A stretch of 64,000 nt of DNA from Tubulanus polymorphus (Eukaryota; Nemertea; Palaeonemertea; Tubulaniformes; Tubulanidae), in NCBI RefSeq assembly GCF_964204645.1, contig NC_134027.1, positions 20,448,485-20,512,484 on the forward strand, given 5' to 3'. This document shows positions 45,401-60,400 of the stretch, one piece after another (the stretch's first letter is position 1; every line of letters starts with the position of its first letter). The position numbers were made by a program, and so were the translations under genes. The notes below the pieces were generated by a model. The model was not told where the DNA came from. It did no database searches and was given only the letters and a program-made list of their open reading frames with translations.

Positions 45401-48400
45401 AAAGTGGTCTTAAATCTTAAGACTGGTCTTAAGTTCTTAGATTGGCTATAGAACTAAGTTGGTCTTAGACTGGTCTAAAGTCTAAGCCATGACTATGCAA
45501 CCGGCTCCAGAAGACTATGGTCTCGAATAGTCTTTGAAATGCCGCCATTGAGGATAACTTGTCCGGGGAATGCTTCTGAACCCTTTGAAAAAATAAGCGT
45601 GAAGTTTTCATGCGTCAGATGTGAACCTGGCCAATGACTACTTGCTTCAATCCAGCCCTCTTTTGTGGTCATTTATAGCCATTTTTTAGTCGGCAAATGC
45701 TTGTGTTATGCAGAACAATGCAATCTATGGACGTCTTCAGACCTATATTTCTTTTCATTACTGAATACAGTAGGTGGAGCCACATTACAATAGGAGCCAC
45801 ATATCACGTGGCAGTATTCTAGGTAAACAAATATGGCAAAGAATACATAGTTTATTTCTGTATGCAAAGTCGGCTCTGAATAAATTGATGCATAATAAAA
45901 CCAGGGTCAACTGTTTATTAATGGATCAAAAAATTGCATGGAAAGGTGTGACGGCAAGCTTTTTAAAGAAATTCTGATGTTTTTCAAAAATTGTTCTTTT
46001 TTTTCAGATATAATTTTCTACCGTTCTGGGATATAATCCGTCTGCTTGTACCCGACATATCGACGTTCATTTTTACGATCGTCGCTGTCGCGTTATGTTC
46101 GAAATACCAGCCGGCGGTGCCGCCCGTTGCGGGCGAGGATCTCACGGCGAGCGCGTCGGTTGTTTTGAAACGCGTTTCGTACAAACGCCGCTATTACCTG
46201 AACGTACTCGGGCAAACGGTTACGGTTTTGATTCTCGGCACGACCGGACTGATGCACCCGTCCGCCGTCAGCGGGATCTACTTCCTGTCGTTTTTATACA
46301 TCGCCACGTGGGTCGCGTGTTACAAATCGCTCGGAGCGAAATTTGCCGTCTATCGCGCGGTCATCATGACGATATCCGGTATACACATTCTCGTATTGTA
46401 TTTGTATCAGTTCTCATTCTTTCAAGAGGTTCTGTCACCAAAGAGTTTAACGGCCAGGTAAGACGAATTGTTTTTGGTGCGAAAAAGGCGTAGACTCTGA
46501 TGGCTACATTGTTAGAGGGTGGCCAGGTCAGGGAAAACAACTTGCATGTCAGGGAAACGTCAGGCAAAAAGCAAGGCAGATATAAGTGGCCACCCTGCAA
46601 ATTTGTTTCCACATTCTCTGTTGTCACTTGCTATGACATCATAGTGAGGTATCCCAATGAGGCAGTTTCTTAGGGAATCCCAAGTAGAAATTCCTCAAAT
46701 GGAATAAATTCACTTGGAAATTAAATTTGTGAACATTATTCTACATATGCTGAGTTCTCTCAATATTGGGTTAAATGGAACCCCAAACCCACTGATATTG
46801 TCCCTCCGTCTCCAGTTTGGTGCTCATCCAGTCGAAGGAAGGAATGAAAAACTTCTGATCAGAGTGACCACGATTTTGGAAAAAAGAAAACACAGGCAAT
46901 TTGATCAAACTTGGTAAATGTCTGGAAAACACAGTTAGATGGTATTTAAGAATTGTGCTTTGCTCCAGAATTATGTTCTCCATCTCTGTCATCAGAATAT
47001 TACAACTTCAAAATCTTCATTTCATGTGGTTAAGCTTAAAGTGCCCATAAAAGTATATCAGCTGAAAGTCCAAATATCTGTCAAGGTAACAACTCTGGTC
47101 TTCCTACTGACGTTCATCAGAACGCAGGGAAATTTCAGCTTTTCCCTGGAAAAACACAGGATAAACCCAGGGAATTTGGAAGTGGACGGATTGTGGTTGC
47201 CCTGCTTACCGTGCTCTATTTTTATTGTTGCAGAATTTTAGGTTTGACTGCATTAGTGATAACGCATTGTGATATACCAAATCCAGCTGAGTTACACATG
47301 GCAATCGGAATCGAAGGTTCGTGGCCGCGATACGTCAGTCCAGCTATTATATTCTTACTCTATTGGGTATTAGCGACTGAAACGAGACGATGGTGTGCCC
47401 AGGTAAGAATTTGTGTTTTTGTTCATCTTATCTGTTCTCTTTAACTGCTTCCCCGAGTCTCAGTCCCTGATCTATGATGAACGGTGCCCGTTTCTTCCGA
47501 TCCAATTAGGTATGGGTTTTATTCTGCATCCAGTTTCACTGGTGTGGGTTTAATATGATGGTGGATCCATGAAAACAGTTGCAGGTTTTTAAATCGACTC
47601 CGCATCCGGTTCCACAGACGTCGCATGTTTGATGGTTATCTGCGTCAAGTTCCTCCATAGTTGTCAGTTTAATTTGACTCAGAATTATGGTTGCTCAGGG
47701 TTTGATTCCACTGAGGTTTTCGGTTAAACTAAGTTAAACTATTAGATTACTAATCAAACATTGTGGAACTTCGCCTCAATGGAAATGATTCTATTGATGT
47801 TTGTGCAGGTTAAAGGAAAAATGCAGAAAATATATGAAAATTTCCTCATGTAAAATTTCAGCAAATCTTATGAGGCCAAGTACAACCTGTCCTCACCTCC
47901 TTGTTCCCATAACAGCTTGCATGATGTTGTTGCTGACACTACTAAAGTCTATCCCAGTGGTTATGATCAGGGTGCATCAAACAGTTCATATCATCGCGGA
48001 TCTGGAACCCTGTAGTTTCTATGTGCTCAACCCTGCAAGTAACTGAGGTCAGGCAACTACTACATTCAAGAGTGAATAATACTAAAGTTTTCACATCCTG
48101 GTCATTCACTTCTCTTTATTCCTCTAGATTTGGTTTTTTCTTGTAAATTCTCAAAGAACACCGATTACTTAAAATGTATTTAAGCATGGAATTTCGAGGA
48201 TTAATTTCTTATTTTGTGCACTTAACAAAGCTAGACATGCGCAAATATGTTAACAAATGACTATTTGTGGATTTGATTATCATCTCATGAGTCGTAGTTC
48301 TGTGTTGCTATTTTGCTTACACACCGTCCAAATATAATGTTTCAACTTGAAAATTAGTTCCGACACTTTCTAATGTAAACATTGACTTTGGTATCCTCGG

Positions 48401-51400
48401 AAAATATTCACTCTTGAATGCAACAAGACTTCAAACTAATTTTTCCTTGCTAATTTCTCCATTTTCTTAGTGTAAGCTTCGAAAAGTTTTGCTCTTTATT
48501 CACTCTTGCCTGTAACTATAGTAACAAGCAGCTGGGGTCCAGCGAGTCAGGGATGCTCATGGTGAGTTTGACCACTTACAGCTGTCAGTATCAATTAAAT
48601 TTTGGTGATACTGGCTCTTTGAGAGTGGAAATGCCGTGATCATAACCACTGGGATAGACTTTTAGACTCTGCATGGGGAGTTTTGTTAAATTGTTTATCC
48701 TCTGAATACTCAGGATCCTGCTATCAGCTAGTACTGGTTGGTCAAGAATTTCTTCTGTTTGAGTAGCCTAGTTTGCGATGTATGTAGCCATGTAAAAAAA
48801 ATATTTCAACACCTGATAAACATGATCATACAAAATCGGGAAATCTTTGAATTCTGTATGTCAGAAACATTGGCAAGTTTTCAGGATTAAATTCTGAAGA
48901 ATGAAAATAGATTTAAGTCAATCCAAATATCCTCAGAATAGATTGATCAAATAGTCATTATCATCTTACAAAACAAAAAGTTTCATGCAAAATTATTTAA
49001 TCAAATTGGTCTAATTTAAAGAGAAAAAACTCGATCTGAACTTTTTTTCAAAACTAATAAATCGAGTATATTTCTTTATGCTGGGTAGGTTCCCTTAAAC
49101 AGAAGAAAAATGTTAACCAAAGGCCTATGATGGTATTGTATTTCAGAGGTTATATGATTTGATTGTGCATATTTTTAGGTGGACTCCGGAGCTAAACTTG
49201 AACCCTATGCGCCTCCAAATTTGGTACTAACAATAAATATGTAGTGGAAACTAAGTGAAAACTTGCTTAAATTTCATTTTTGAAATCCATGAAAAGCATT
49301 TATAGTGGTCAGAATTCACGTGACTGATCAGCTCAAAGATAACAATTTAACTTGGATATTTGTGGAAACATTTTGCTAATCCTATAGCCACTTTTACACT
49401 ACATTATTTACAGCTTTCTAAATTTAGTCAGTTTCTATCAAGAATGCACCAAGCATTCTTAATCTTAGTGAATAACATTGGTGAAGATTACATTCTGAAT
49501 TGGTCTGTCCTTTTTTTGAAAGTACCAATTTAGAGTGACCAAAAAAAATCTTCCTGGTCCGTTGTCAGTTTTAGAATGGACCATTTCAGCGTGTGTGAAT
49601 AATATTTTTCGTCTGTCAAAGGGTCACGTCTAGTTGGACCGGGTGATAACAGCTGACTGAATGATGTGTGTGAATACGCAGCATTGATTTGGTCCCTTCT
49701 AAATTGACTGATTCCAGGAGCGACGGTACTAGAACCGCTGACTAACCAGTAATAGTGTGAAGGCGACTTGTATATAAATGATAATCTATCACTCTCAAGT
49801 CAGACCAAATTTCATGGTCCAAGAAGATCCTTATCAGAGCTGTAACCAAGTGAAACATGGTTCACTGTTATTGGTTGAGAGTGGGTTGAACGAAAAATTT
49901 GATTGGATTGAATGGTCTCGCTGATTTGTTGGCTTTCAACTTGATTTCTATAGATTGATAAATTAAGCAAGTTTAAACTTATTACCTATAGTTCTGGTTA
50001 TTGCTTATATTCCTTCCGCGACAATTTGGTGAATGGTTCTATTTAGAATATGTTTTGTCATATCGCGAACTATCATTATTTGTCGAATCTTCCGAGGGAA
50101 AATTTTGCTGATGTTTTTGTTGCTTTTTTGCGATAAGCCTGGTTTTTATCTTCACGGAGCCAGTTTTATAGATGGTCGATACGTGATGATCGAAATAGCT
50201 ATTTGTACATTGACCGAGAACATAATATCATAATATAAGTGGTTCCTATCCCCTGATCAAAAATAAATCTTTGAAATATCATTTTTTTAAAATTTTGGTA
50301 CAGATTTTTAGTCTTGGGATAAAAAATCAGACAAATCACACATCTAGACAAGCTGAAATTGACCTTTCGGATTCATTTGGAATTTCATTTGTCATTCATT
50401 AGATTTGAAAAAATTATTGAGACCGAAAAAATTCCGGCGGTGAAGTCATACTGTCATATACTCTAAAAATTTATTTCACTTATGAGAAAAGATGAATCAA
50501 GTTTAATTGAAATATAGAAGGAAATTGAAGCGTAGGAACCCAGTGCCACGAACGATCCTGGCAGATTATCGCTGAATCCTTGCTTGCCACTGTAGCATTG
50601 CCGGTATCCCATTGCAAATGAATTGTGTCAGATGTTTAGATGTGTTAAAGATGATTTCAGTCAATAAAACCAGCCTCTATTATTTTTTATGACGAAAATG
50701 TAAAAAAGTTTATTAAAAGGACATGAGAAATAAAATCCAAAAATTCCAGCCTTCATCAGTCTGGCCCTAGGCTAAGTGAGATTCATTTTGGTCGGTCAAA
50801 AATGTTGATCATTGTGTAATCCAGTCCGATCTATAATAAAGCTGGCTCCTATTATTTATGAAACATAGCAACGCTTATTGCCAGTAGATAATTAGATCAA
50901 ACGGCAATTAAGGACGTAGACCTAGCGGATCCTATCAACTCGGATGTGATTAGGTTCTAAAGTCGAGAAGCGTGCGTCTCTCTTTCGTTGATAATAAATA
51001 TGCGAGATTCATCTCATCTCTGGTTAAAGCACATATTGTATCCACACGAAATAACACTCGCTATTAACCAGGTGTAAACACCTACAGTGCACGTACCTGA
51101 TCGACATTCTTTATTTCCACCGAGCTGACGTTTCCGTATCTTGACTAAGGGGCCATCTCGAAATATCAACACCATGTAAATGTTACCCGCCAGTTATTTC
51201 GTTACTCCATGGTTCCCACAGAACAGGAAAATTGGGAAAAACTCGGAATTTTGAAATAATAATTCCGGGTTTGGAAATATTTGGGATTTTGAAAAATTTT
51301 CCTTATATCAGGGAAATATTTGGGAAATTCATTACATTTCACATATTGCATTTGCCAAGGGCAACTTTCTTCAGCAGTTTCCCTTGAAAATCACCTTTAT

Positions 51401-54400
51401 CAACCAGTCACCGCTAAAATGTTGACTGTAGCATGACGATATGTGTTCATTTCCATTTGGGAAAATTGAAAAATCACCGATGAAATACCTGGGAAAAACC
51501 TGGGAATTTTGAATTCATATAACTGTGGGAACCATGTTACTCTTTCCCGCTAATGAATTCCACGTCATGGAAAACGTTTTGATTTTCAAATCTTTTATAT
51601 GGAACTGAGAGGCAAAGAGCAACTGTTCCTGAATTTCAGTATTTCTTTTTTTATAACGAGAAATAGGGCCTACTGATTTGATTTGTTTGATGCATACAGA
51701 AATATGAAGAATGGTACTGAAGGTCTCACTGTCGATTACTACAAAATTTGAACTTCTTCCTTCCTATTTCAATGAAAAGTTACTGAAAAGTTCATGTGTT
51801 TGAATCCTGATCGTATCAGTCAATCTGTGTTTCGCCCATTGGTCTCATCCAGGGTTCATCATATATGCTAGATGAGTTATGTAGCCAAGGCTCTCTGAAT
51901 TCTCTCTCCTCTCCCTTAATTAGAACATAAGAAACCTAGAATCTGTTGGGCAGTTGGGCCCAGTGGGTTGATACATTCATCGAGACCAATGCTTAGGAAT
52001 GTTTTCCCTCAGCCTCGGGCTGAGAAGTAAAGCAGGATGTGACCGAAATATTTCAAACATCTCCACAGGCTATTGGCGGAGTGGAGTGTTGATAATTTGA
52101 GACAGTCCCGGAGATATTCGAGGCACCGCTTGTGAAATAACAACTATGATTTATCAACTGATTTGCAGTTGACAGTTTGCGCTTGACAGTTCAGTGGGTT
52201 GAATTGTCTAATATATTTGAAATTTTTCAGATGATAAATCCTGACACGATACCAGTAAGTGTGCATCCGGCATGCGAAATATTCTGTCTTTTAAGCTGAT
52301 ATTTTGCATGTTTTGACATTTGAAAATGTAGTAGTTATTTTTTATTATCACCAGTTGCTGAAAGGATGTCAATTAAAAAAGAAGTTACGTCTAAGAGTTA
52401 GAATCAGTTGGAGCCAAGAGTTGAATTCAATAATCTTCAAATTTTAATCTAAGGGTTCCCATAGAATAGCTCTACAACCATATCAAGATCCAAGCTGGGG
52501 GCACACAAGGGTATACACACGATCATGGCGATTAAATTCATCAGTGAATTTATAAGCCTGATTATGAACAGGCACACGTAGCGATCAATATCGATATCCT
52601 GACACCATGCCGCTTATGGCAGCCATTTCAACAAATCACATGATATCAACAATATTGATGAAATATTTATCGCTCAACAGAATATGCGAAGTACGTGCAG
52701 ACTAGCGAATTTGCAAGCGATATGTTTGATAAGGGCCTTTCGCTAAGTGAGTTGGCCGACCAAATTTATCGGTGTCACCCCGAAAGGCGTGAGGCTGATT
52801 TTTTCGAAGTGAATTACTTAATTTGCCATGATCGGCGGAAAATTTTGCTGGTGTGCCCCTACTTTCAAACCTAACTCCATGAGCCAGTGAGAACATGCAT
52901 TGGAAATTTGATTATTGCTAATTCAACTAGTTTGTAAACAATTGAGGTAAGACTGACAGCATGCTGTTGAAACGTTGATTGACATTCTACAACCTTTGAG
53001 CAACGTTTAACTAGCATGTTAACAATTGAAGTAGGATTGACATTTTATTGAAACATGAATGATGTTCAACAACCTTTGAGCAATGTTTAACTAGCATATG
53101 TTAGCAATTGAATTTAAAAAGACAGCTCATAATTAAAAACATTGATCGTATTTCAACATCCTTTGATTCATGTTTTACTACTTTCAACAATTATGTTATG
53201 TTTATTGAAAAATTAACTGATATGAAACATCCTTTTAAGCAACTGGTCTTAAATCAGAAACAATGTTGTCCTAGTGTCTTGTTTAGAATTTTTCAAAATT
53301 CTCATATTGCTGTTTGATGCATCATTTTAACGCGCATGATTTTAGAAATTCAATTCTTTAGTCACAAAAGAATCGACTGATTTTAAATCATTGATCACAT
53401 TAATTGAATCGACTTGCAAGTTTTTTGAAAAGATTTGATTCTCATTCTTTACTAGGCTTAATTTCAATGATTTTCAAAGATTTTCTGGAACAATAAACTA
53501 ATCTAACAATTCCACGGTAGGAAATCCTGCCACAGTCAAACATTAATTTGTATTTCATGTTTCTGCTATTCCTTTGTTACTGTCCTAGTAATATGTAAAG
53601 TCTCACAGAAGATGGATTTGATAACCTTATGATATGGCAGGCTTTCAGATGTTTAAATCTCTGCTGCAAATACCGATGTATCTGCTACCAATATTCTATG
53701 TGTATATCATTCATCTAAACATGATATGCGATTTTATGTATCTGGACTTATGCAGGCATCAGTCTGCAGCCTGGACTGCCATTAAATGTATTTCATCCAA
53801 TTTTTTATCATCTTGACTTCCATGTGTTCAGAACTTGCAGTTCAGAAATCGTTTATCGAAAAAGGACTGCCTGTCTGTGGCATTTGACATTTATCACCAC
53901 ACTTTTCTAGACTTCAAATGTTGAACTTATGAAAGGCCGGTTTCAGACGGTTTCATCAAACGTTCATGCATATTATATGTATTGCTTGTTCTAGATGCTT
54001 ATCATCTTTATTTCTGATAAGACCTAATGACAGTACCTGTGTTGTTAATATGCTATGTATGTGTTCAGTAAAAAGCTTACACTGCAGATCTTTGATCTTT
54101 AATTCAAGGGATTGCCTTGTAGAGTCTACAGCTGCCAAATGTCCATTATCTGGTGGCCTTGATAGAAATAGCTTATTTCTATGTACATCCATAAAACGTA
54201 TCCCTGAAGTAAACTCTGTCCATTCCGGTTTGTGAACTGTATTGATGAACCAGGCAATTCATATGATAAACCATCGACTGATATTAGAGACCATGAGTAG
54301 TAACTGTCCTGTATTCTACTTCCATGGATGTATGAATTGTACTGGCTCTTGATATCATTCATAAATTTTCCTAATTTCACGTGATTTGTAGACAATTTTT

Positions 54401-57400
54401 TCCAATTCATAGATTTTAAATTCCGATTCATGTAGTCTGTCATGATATGAATGATTCATATACAGAGGCAGATCCAGGGTCCAAGGAAATGGGGCCTCCA
54501 CTTGAGAAATTTTAGACCTGTTTCTGAGTAATTTCATTGTTCACATACGCAATGATTTTTTATATCTTCTGGAATTGGTAGAACTGCTGATTGCTGTGAC
54601 AAAATTTTAGTACTTTTTCAGTTGTTCAATCTTAATTTCAATCTGCTTCAGAAAATATTCAGTCCGGAATATATGAGGATTGAATTTTAATGGTCCTCGA
54701 CATTTGAGGGGGGTGCCCAAGACCCCCCACGAATACCCTGGATCGGCCACTGATGATTATGATTCCAAATGTAGACTTTTTGATTACTTGGATATGGATT
54801 TGAAATAAATAAGGGTAAAGGGAAGAATTAAAAAATCTTTCGAACGATTTCTTTTTCATATAAATTCTACATCATGGAAATAGTGAAAATAGTGTTGAAC
54901 TGAGTTCAAATGATGGGAAAATCTTTAATTGATGAACTTTTTAATTGATGTTTGTGGCAGAATTCTGGGCAGCGGATCCGTAATTTGAAAAGAGCTTTAT
55001 CCTATGTACCTGGAAAATTGAATCGAAGAATTGAAATCGATTTTCATCGTTGTTATATTTTTTATTTGTAGAATACGGCTGAGGCGAGGTCCGGTTTCCG
55101 ACGATTCACGGCGTCGCGCGATTCAGATCGACAGGTACTCAAACGGGAGGGTGATGTACACTCCGCTGAGGTTAGATTTTCAACAACGCTCCGAACAAAA
55201 TATGATTTTTATCGCATGGATCTAGATGTTAAATTTGTTTATTACCTAAGTAGGAAGCTATCTAGCGAAGGGACCACAAGGCTACCTCATTTCAGCCCAG
55301 AAGGAATTTGCTGTTCTTATGAAATACACTAGATCGCATTCAATCTGGATCATGACCGATGAGATTGACCAGGCTTAAAAATTGACGTGTTTTTATTGAT
55401 AGACCTTGTAGAATATCTGGATTAGTTCTATATAGGTCTCTGTATGTGTAAGAGATTTCCTCCTGTGGCAGGTGAGGTACCCTGATTTCGTCCCTGTGCC
55501 CATCTCATGATAGTTTACGTTAGTGTCTGTGTAGAGGATAAAAAAATGAAAAGATCATTTAAAAGGATACTCTCTACACTCAAAAGCTATTAGTGGTTTA
55601 TTTCGATTATTTACCACAGATAATTGTGGTTTGAGTGAAATCATTTCACTGATTAGCATGACTAATGTTACTGCGAATGACATTACGAGTATGCATAAGT
55701 CTTACCAGTATAAGTCTGATTTATATTTGAGTGGGATTTGAATTCAGTCCCGATTGCATGTAGAAAGTATTGCTTCCATAAGGCCCAGTTCAATAATGAA
55801 TTATAACTAGTTGCCAAGCACTACTGTTGGTTTCAACAATCTGGATTGTTGGTTCGACTCATGACATCATGAAGCACTGGGCAGTTTGGATCAAGTATAA
55901 AATATGGTAATAAATTCCCTCATTGAGGGAGCTTTAGATAAAATTAATGAGTGATTCGGTTCATAATTCTGTATTTGAATGATAACATCGGCAATCCTGA
56001 CATACCGGCAATCCGACAATCCCCACATTCCGACATACCGGCAATCCGACAATCCCCACATTCCGACATACCGGCAATTCGACATACCACCATCCCAGCA
56101 CCTCTACAGGCGATTATTAGGAACCAAACACCCTACAATCCCAGCATCTTTGTACAGGGGAACATTAGGAACCAAACACCCCATGATCCCAGCACCTCTG
56201 TACAGGGGAATATCAAGAACCAAACGACCCACGATACCTGCCCCTCTGTACAGGCGAATATTAAGCCGGGCGTAGGCCGGCCTTGCGACGCGACGCGATC
56301 GTCGTGTTGCGTCACAAGTGGCCGCGCAAGTCGGTTGCGATGCGGATGTCAGCGACCGTGTGCGACTAGTTGCTGCCAGTCGCAACAGCACGCAGGTCGG
56401 GACGGTCGTGTCGCGTCGCAGAAAGTAGAACATGTGCGACTCAGTCCCAAGGTAGCGTTAGTCGGTGAGTCGTTGCGACGCGATCGTAGCTGGCGGTCGC
56501 AGTGAATCGCGTCGCAGTGAGTCGCAAGCTGTCGCAAGGCCGACCTACGCCCGCCTTTAGGAACCTAACACATAGGTTTGCAGGATTGCCGGAGTGCCAG
56601 TTTGTCGGATTGTCGGGAGTGCCGGTATGTCGGATGTCGGGAGTGTTGGTATGTCGCGAGTGGCCGTATATCGGGAGTGTCGAGATTGCCGGTATGTCGG
56701 GAGTGTCGGATTGTCGGTATGTCGGGAATGTTGGGAATTTTAAGATTGGCAGATCTTTAGTCAGCATTGTGCATATTATTACGTCAGGTAAAAAGGCCAT
56801 TGGACGACTTTTCCATATTTTATACTTGAGCCGGCATTTTAAGTCCAAATTTAATTTGAATGTGCATGAGCAGGGCCAGTAATATTCCGAACCAAATCAT
56901 GAATATGATTCTAACAATGATTATTTATGAGAAGCAACTATCATGAGATGGAAGATGAAATCTTTCAAATAAGCTTGGAATATTATGTCTTTTTTGAGTT
57001 TACTAATCAACATATGTCACCTAATTTACTAATGTTTAATTATTCGGAGTTATTGAAACACAGTACCTTTATTGGATATCCCTTTAGCCCATTAAGCAGT
57101 TTTTAAGAATAACATGATATAGACAGGTGTCGCAATCTCTGTGGTAACATTCATTCTAATGGGTTACTGCTTTGAAATGATATATAGACATTGTTGCAAT
57201 CTTTATGGTAAAGTTTAATCCAGTAGGAAGCAGGCAATCAATTTGTACTGTTATGCAATTTTAAAAGCACCAATGCTTACCTTTGCAATACAATACTTTC
57301 TGGAATACAGAGGTTGATTACTCCATGAATAGTTAAATGCTGGAATTTAACTCTGAACACTCCTCTAACCTTGGTGTGGGTTTTTTTCATTGAAAACACC

Positions 57401-60400
57401 TTAATCACTAGCCAGTACTGCTTTCATGCCCTTGCTATGCGGTGTTTTTACTGAATTGGGCCTATGTTCCTTTGCTGATAAAAACTGGCTTAGATTATTA
57501 AATTGAATTATTTAATTCAAGTTTTTAAGTTAATACCTATTCATTTCGTTGTCATTGCATCAAAAGACGGAATTAAGTTTATTGATGTCCACTTCCACCT
57601 CTCATGGCTCGGTTAACCGATCTGTACCAGACAAGGTAAGCACTCTATCCCCTACAACGCCTCCATCCATCAAGTATGTTTGTTAATTTTTTGGGAAAAT
57701 CTCCAGCACTCTCCCAAATTTGCTGGCTGCAGAATAACATATCTTTGACTCCTTTGAGCCAAATATTTTGGACATCTAGTACATGTAAAATGTGATTAGT
57801 CCAAATGATTCAAAACTAAGCATACTCTCTGCATATGTGCTCGATACATGATTAAAATCCGAAAGCCATACCCTAACCCTTTCGAGTTCGTTGCATATTA
57901 CTGAAAATCATGGGCTCCTTGCTCATGAGCTTTTACATTTTGTACGTTTTGCAACTAAATCTTTGAAGATACATGCTTGTGATTCTTTCTCGTGAAAGAT
58001 TCTTTCCCTGTTTTTTTTCTTATGGAATGAAATACCAACCTTATGTATTTTGAATATGGACATCAATGGTTTTCCACATATTTGGGTCATTATATAGTTT
58101 TAATCCCATGTGTGTTCCGTGCCAATAAGTCTGACCCGTCCTCCACACTCCTGCCAGCATTTACAAGCTCACTGCGCAGTCTAGACCTGATCCATTGACT
58201 TGAATACTGATATACTTTATAGATGGTGCCCGAATCAGAAAAATATTGATATATATATATACATAAAATAATAAACTCATAAATATTTTTGAATGAATAA
58301 TTCTATATTTATCCAAATATATTGTTTTATTTTTGATAGCGTTTGATCTGCTGGTTTTACAGTTGTGCAATGGCCTACATATGAAATCACTCCTAGGGGC
58401 CAACTCACTCCAGGGGTTTTATAGGCCAATTCAGATAGACTGGTTTTAACTTTAATCTGTTGACCTTGGGTTAACTCACTTTCTACAAAACAGACCCTGA
58501 CACTTATGTTAAACTGTTCTATTTAATCAGCCAATGGGTTAACACAATTCACTATCCGTGTCAAAGGACAGTATCAGGCTAGTTGCTCAAAATTTGGTTA
58601 AGGATAACCAGTGGATAGTTGACACAGTGATAATTGAAAGTTCATTGTCACTATGGTATTTATGCCCTGTTTATCTTAAACCAACTTTTGAGCAACTGAG
58701 CAGTTGACACTGGTCCATAGGACTGGGGTTTACTCGATTCCCTAACATCGCTAAAACTAGTCCTTAAAACATGATCAAGTTAAAACTGGTCCATATAACC
58801 TCCCCCGTTGGGTGGAACAGACCTGACTGCAATACTATTTGAGAGTAGTTACTACTCTTATACGAGCTCATTTACCACCAAAATTATCAAAATACTCTCA
58901 AAATCAGAATTTGGTGAAAACTTTGCAAAGGGAGACACCACGGTAGTCAGGTCTGGTGAAGTCAATTCACTAATCCACTAATAGTCAAGTAACTTAAATC
59001 TTAGTCAGTGAATAATCAATCTGTGACTATACATTATTGTGAAAAAAATGCCAGACTCGAGTGAACTCTGCTGTAAAACTGGCATCTCAATTTATATTTG
59101 TATGTGTAAATGTGTATGTTAGAATTACTTATTTCACTTTTTGGTTGCAAATTTTCTGTTTCATACGCTACTAGATCCATGCTTGATGCTATACTGTTGT
59201 ACGCATTCGATGTAAAAATTTGGTTTGGAAAACATTGATACTGGTTTCATGCATGTGTTCAAAAATTAACTGCTTGTAGTCAGTGTTTTAGGGTTTTGAC
59301 TGTATGAAAATACAACCGTACCCAATTCGACAATTATGCTTTAACCCATTAGCACTCAGGCATTTCACAATGTAGTGTCTATTATTCCTCAAATATTTCA
59401 TGGGAAAATTCACGTTTACCATGATAGAAAAATAGCCAATTTCCAGTTGATTTTCATGTCATACAAGTCAGTGTTATTTTGTTCTTAACAGACTATGCTT
59501 TCATATGATATAAGATTTGATGCGGTGGGCCACCAAAATTGTGACCTTTTACCCCCCCCCCCCTCGCCAAATTCATTCAGACTTACTTGGATATAAGTGA
59601 GCGGTCTAATCAGTCATGTTTCTCAAGAATTTCAGATAGGAAGATGTTGATTTTTGTACAGAATTTTGACGTCTTGGGTGTCTAGTTTATCCTAATCTCA
59701 TGGTTTCGAATCCCACCGTAACTGTTTTTGTGTAGCAGAAAAACGCGGGTGGATTAGTGTGGCTTGAGGAGTAATAGGCAGGGCAGATGCAGGAGTGGTA
59801 AAAAGTTAATTACTTTTGACTCGGGATTCTTGAGCCAAATCGAACTTGTTTCTGCTAAACTGGCTGTAGGAGGCCAGATCCCAGACCGTTTATCAGATCG
59901 ACTTCGCTTTTCATTACAGTTTCATTAGTTTTACGTTATCATGACTTTTTAATGAAATTTTAAGTTGTTCCATAGAATATCCCCCCTGTAAAGTCATCAA
60001 GACATAATGTTAGTTTATGTTCAATTATTTTTACGAATTCATCTCAAATCTTACAAACTTTGTTCAGTTTTATTATGTAGGCCCTATGTAATTATAATCG
60101 TTAGATACAACTTTTCTGAAGTGCAGTAATTTCTAATAGTTTCCCTGCAAAACTTAAGTACTTTTTGGAGTCACATTTTTTGGCCAAGATAGCTACCTTT
60201 TTACTCATGTTTAGTGTAATATAGTATGTAGCTTTCAGGGTAGAGGAATATTTTGAAAATATCTCGGTACTATAGAATCACTTTAGCAACTCTTTCCCTC
60301 AGAGGAATATTTTCATCTAATCCTTTTCTATCGATTTGTTCATTTTAAGTTCATTTTAATCACTGAAAGGAATTGGGATTTTAATGCTTCATAATTCAAC

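Noticed and set aside
46095-46493. 132-codon + strand ORF overlapping Piezo exon 5
   Set aside because: It is a shadow frame of the GC-rich exon; its translation is Arg-rich with no domain.
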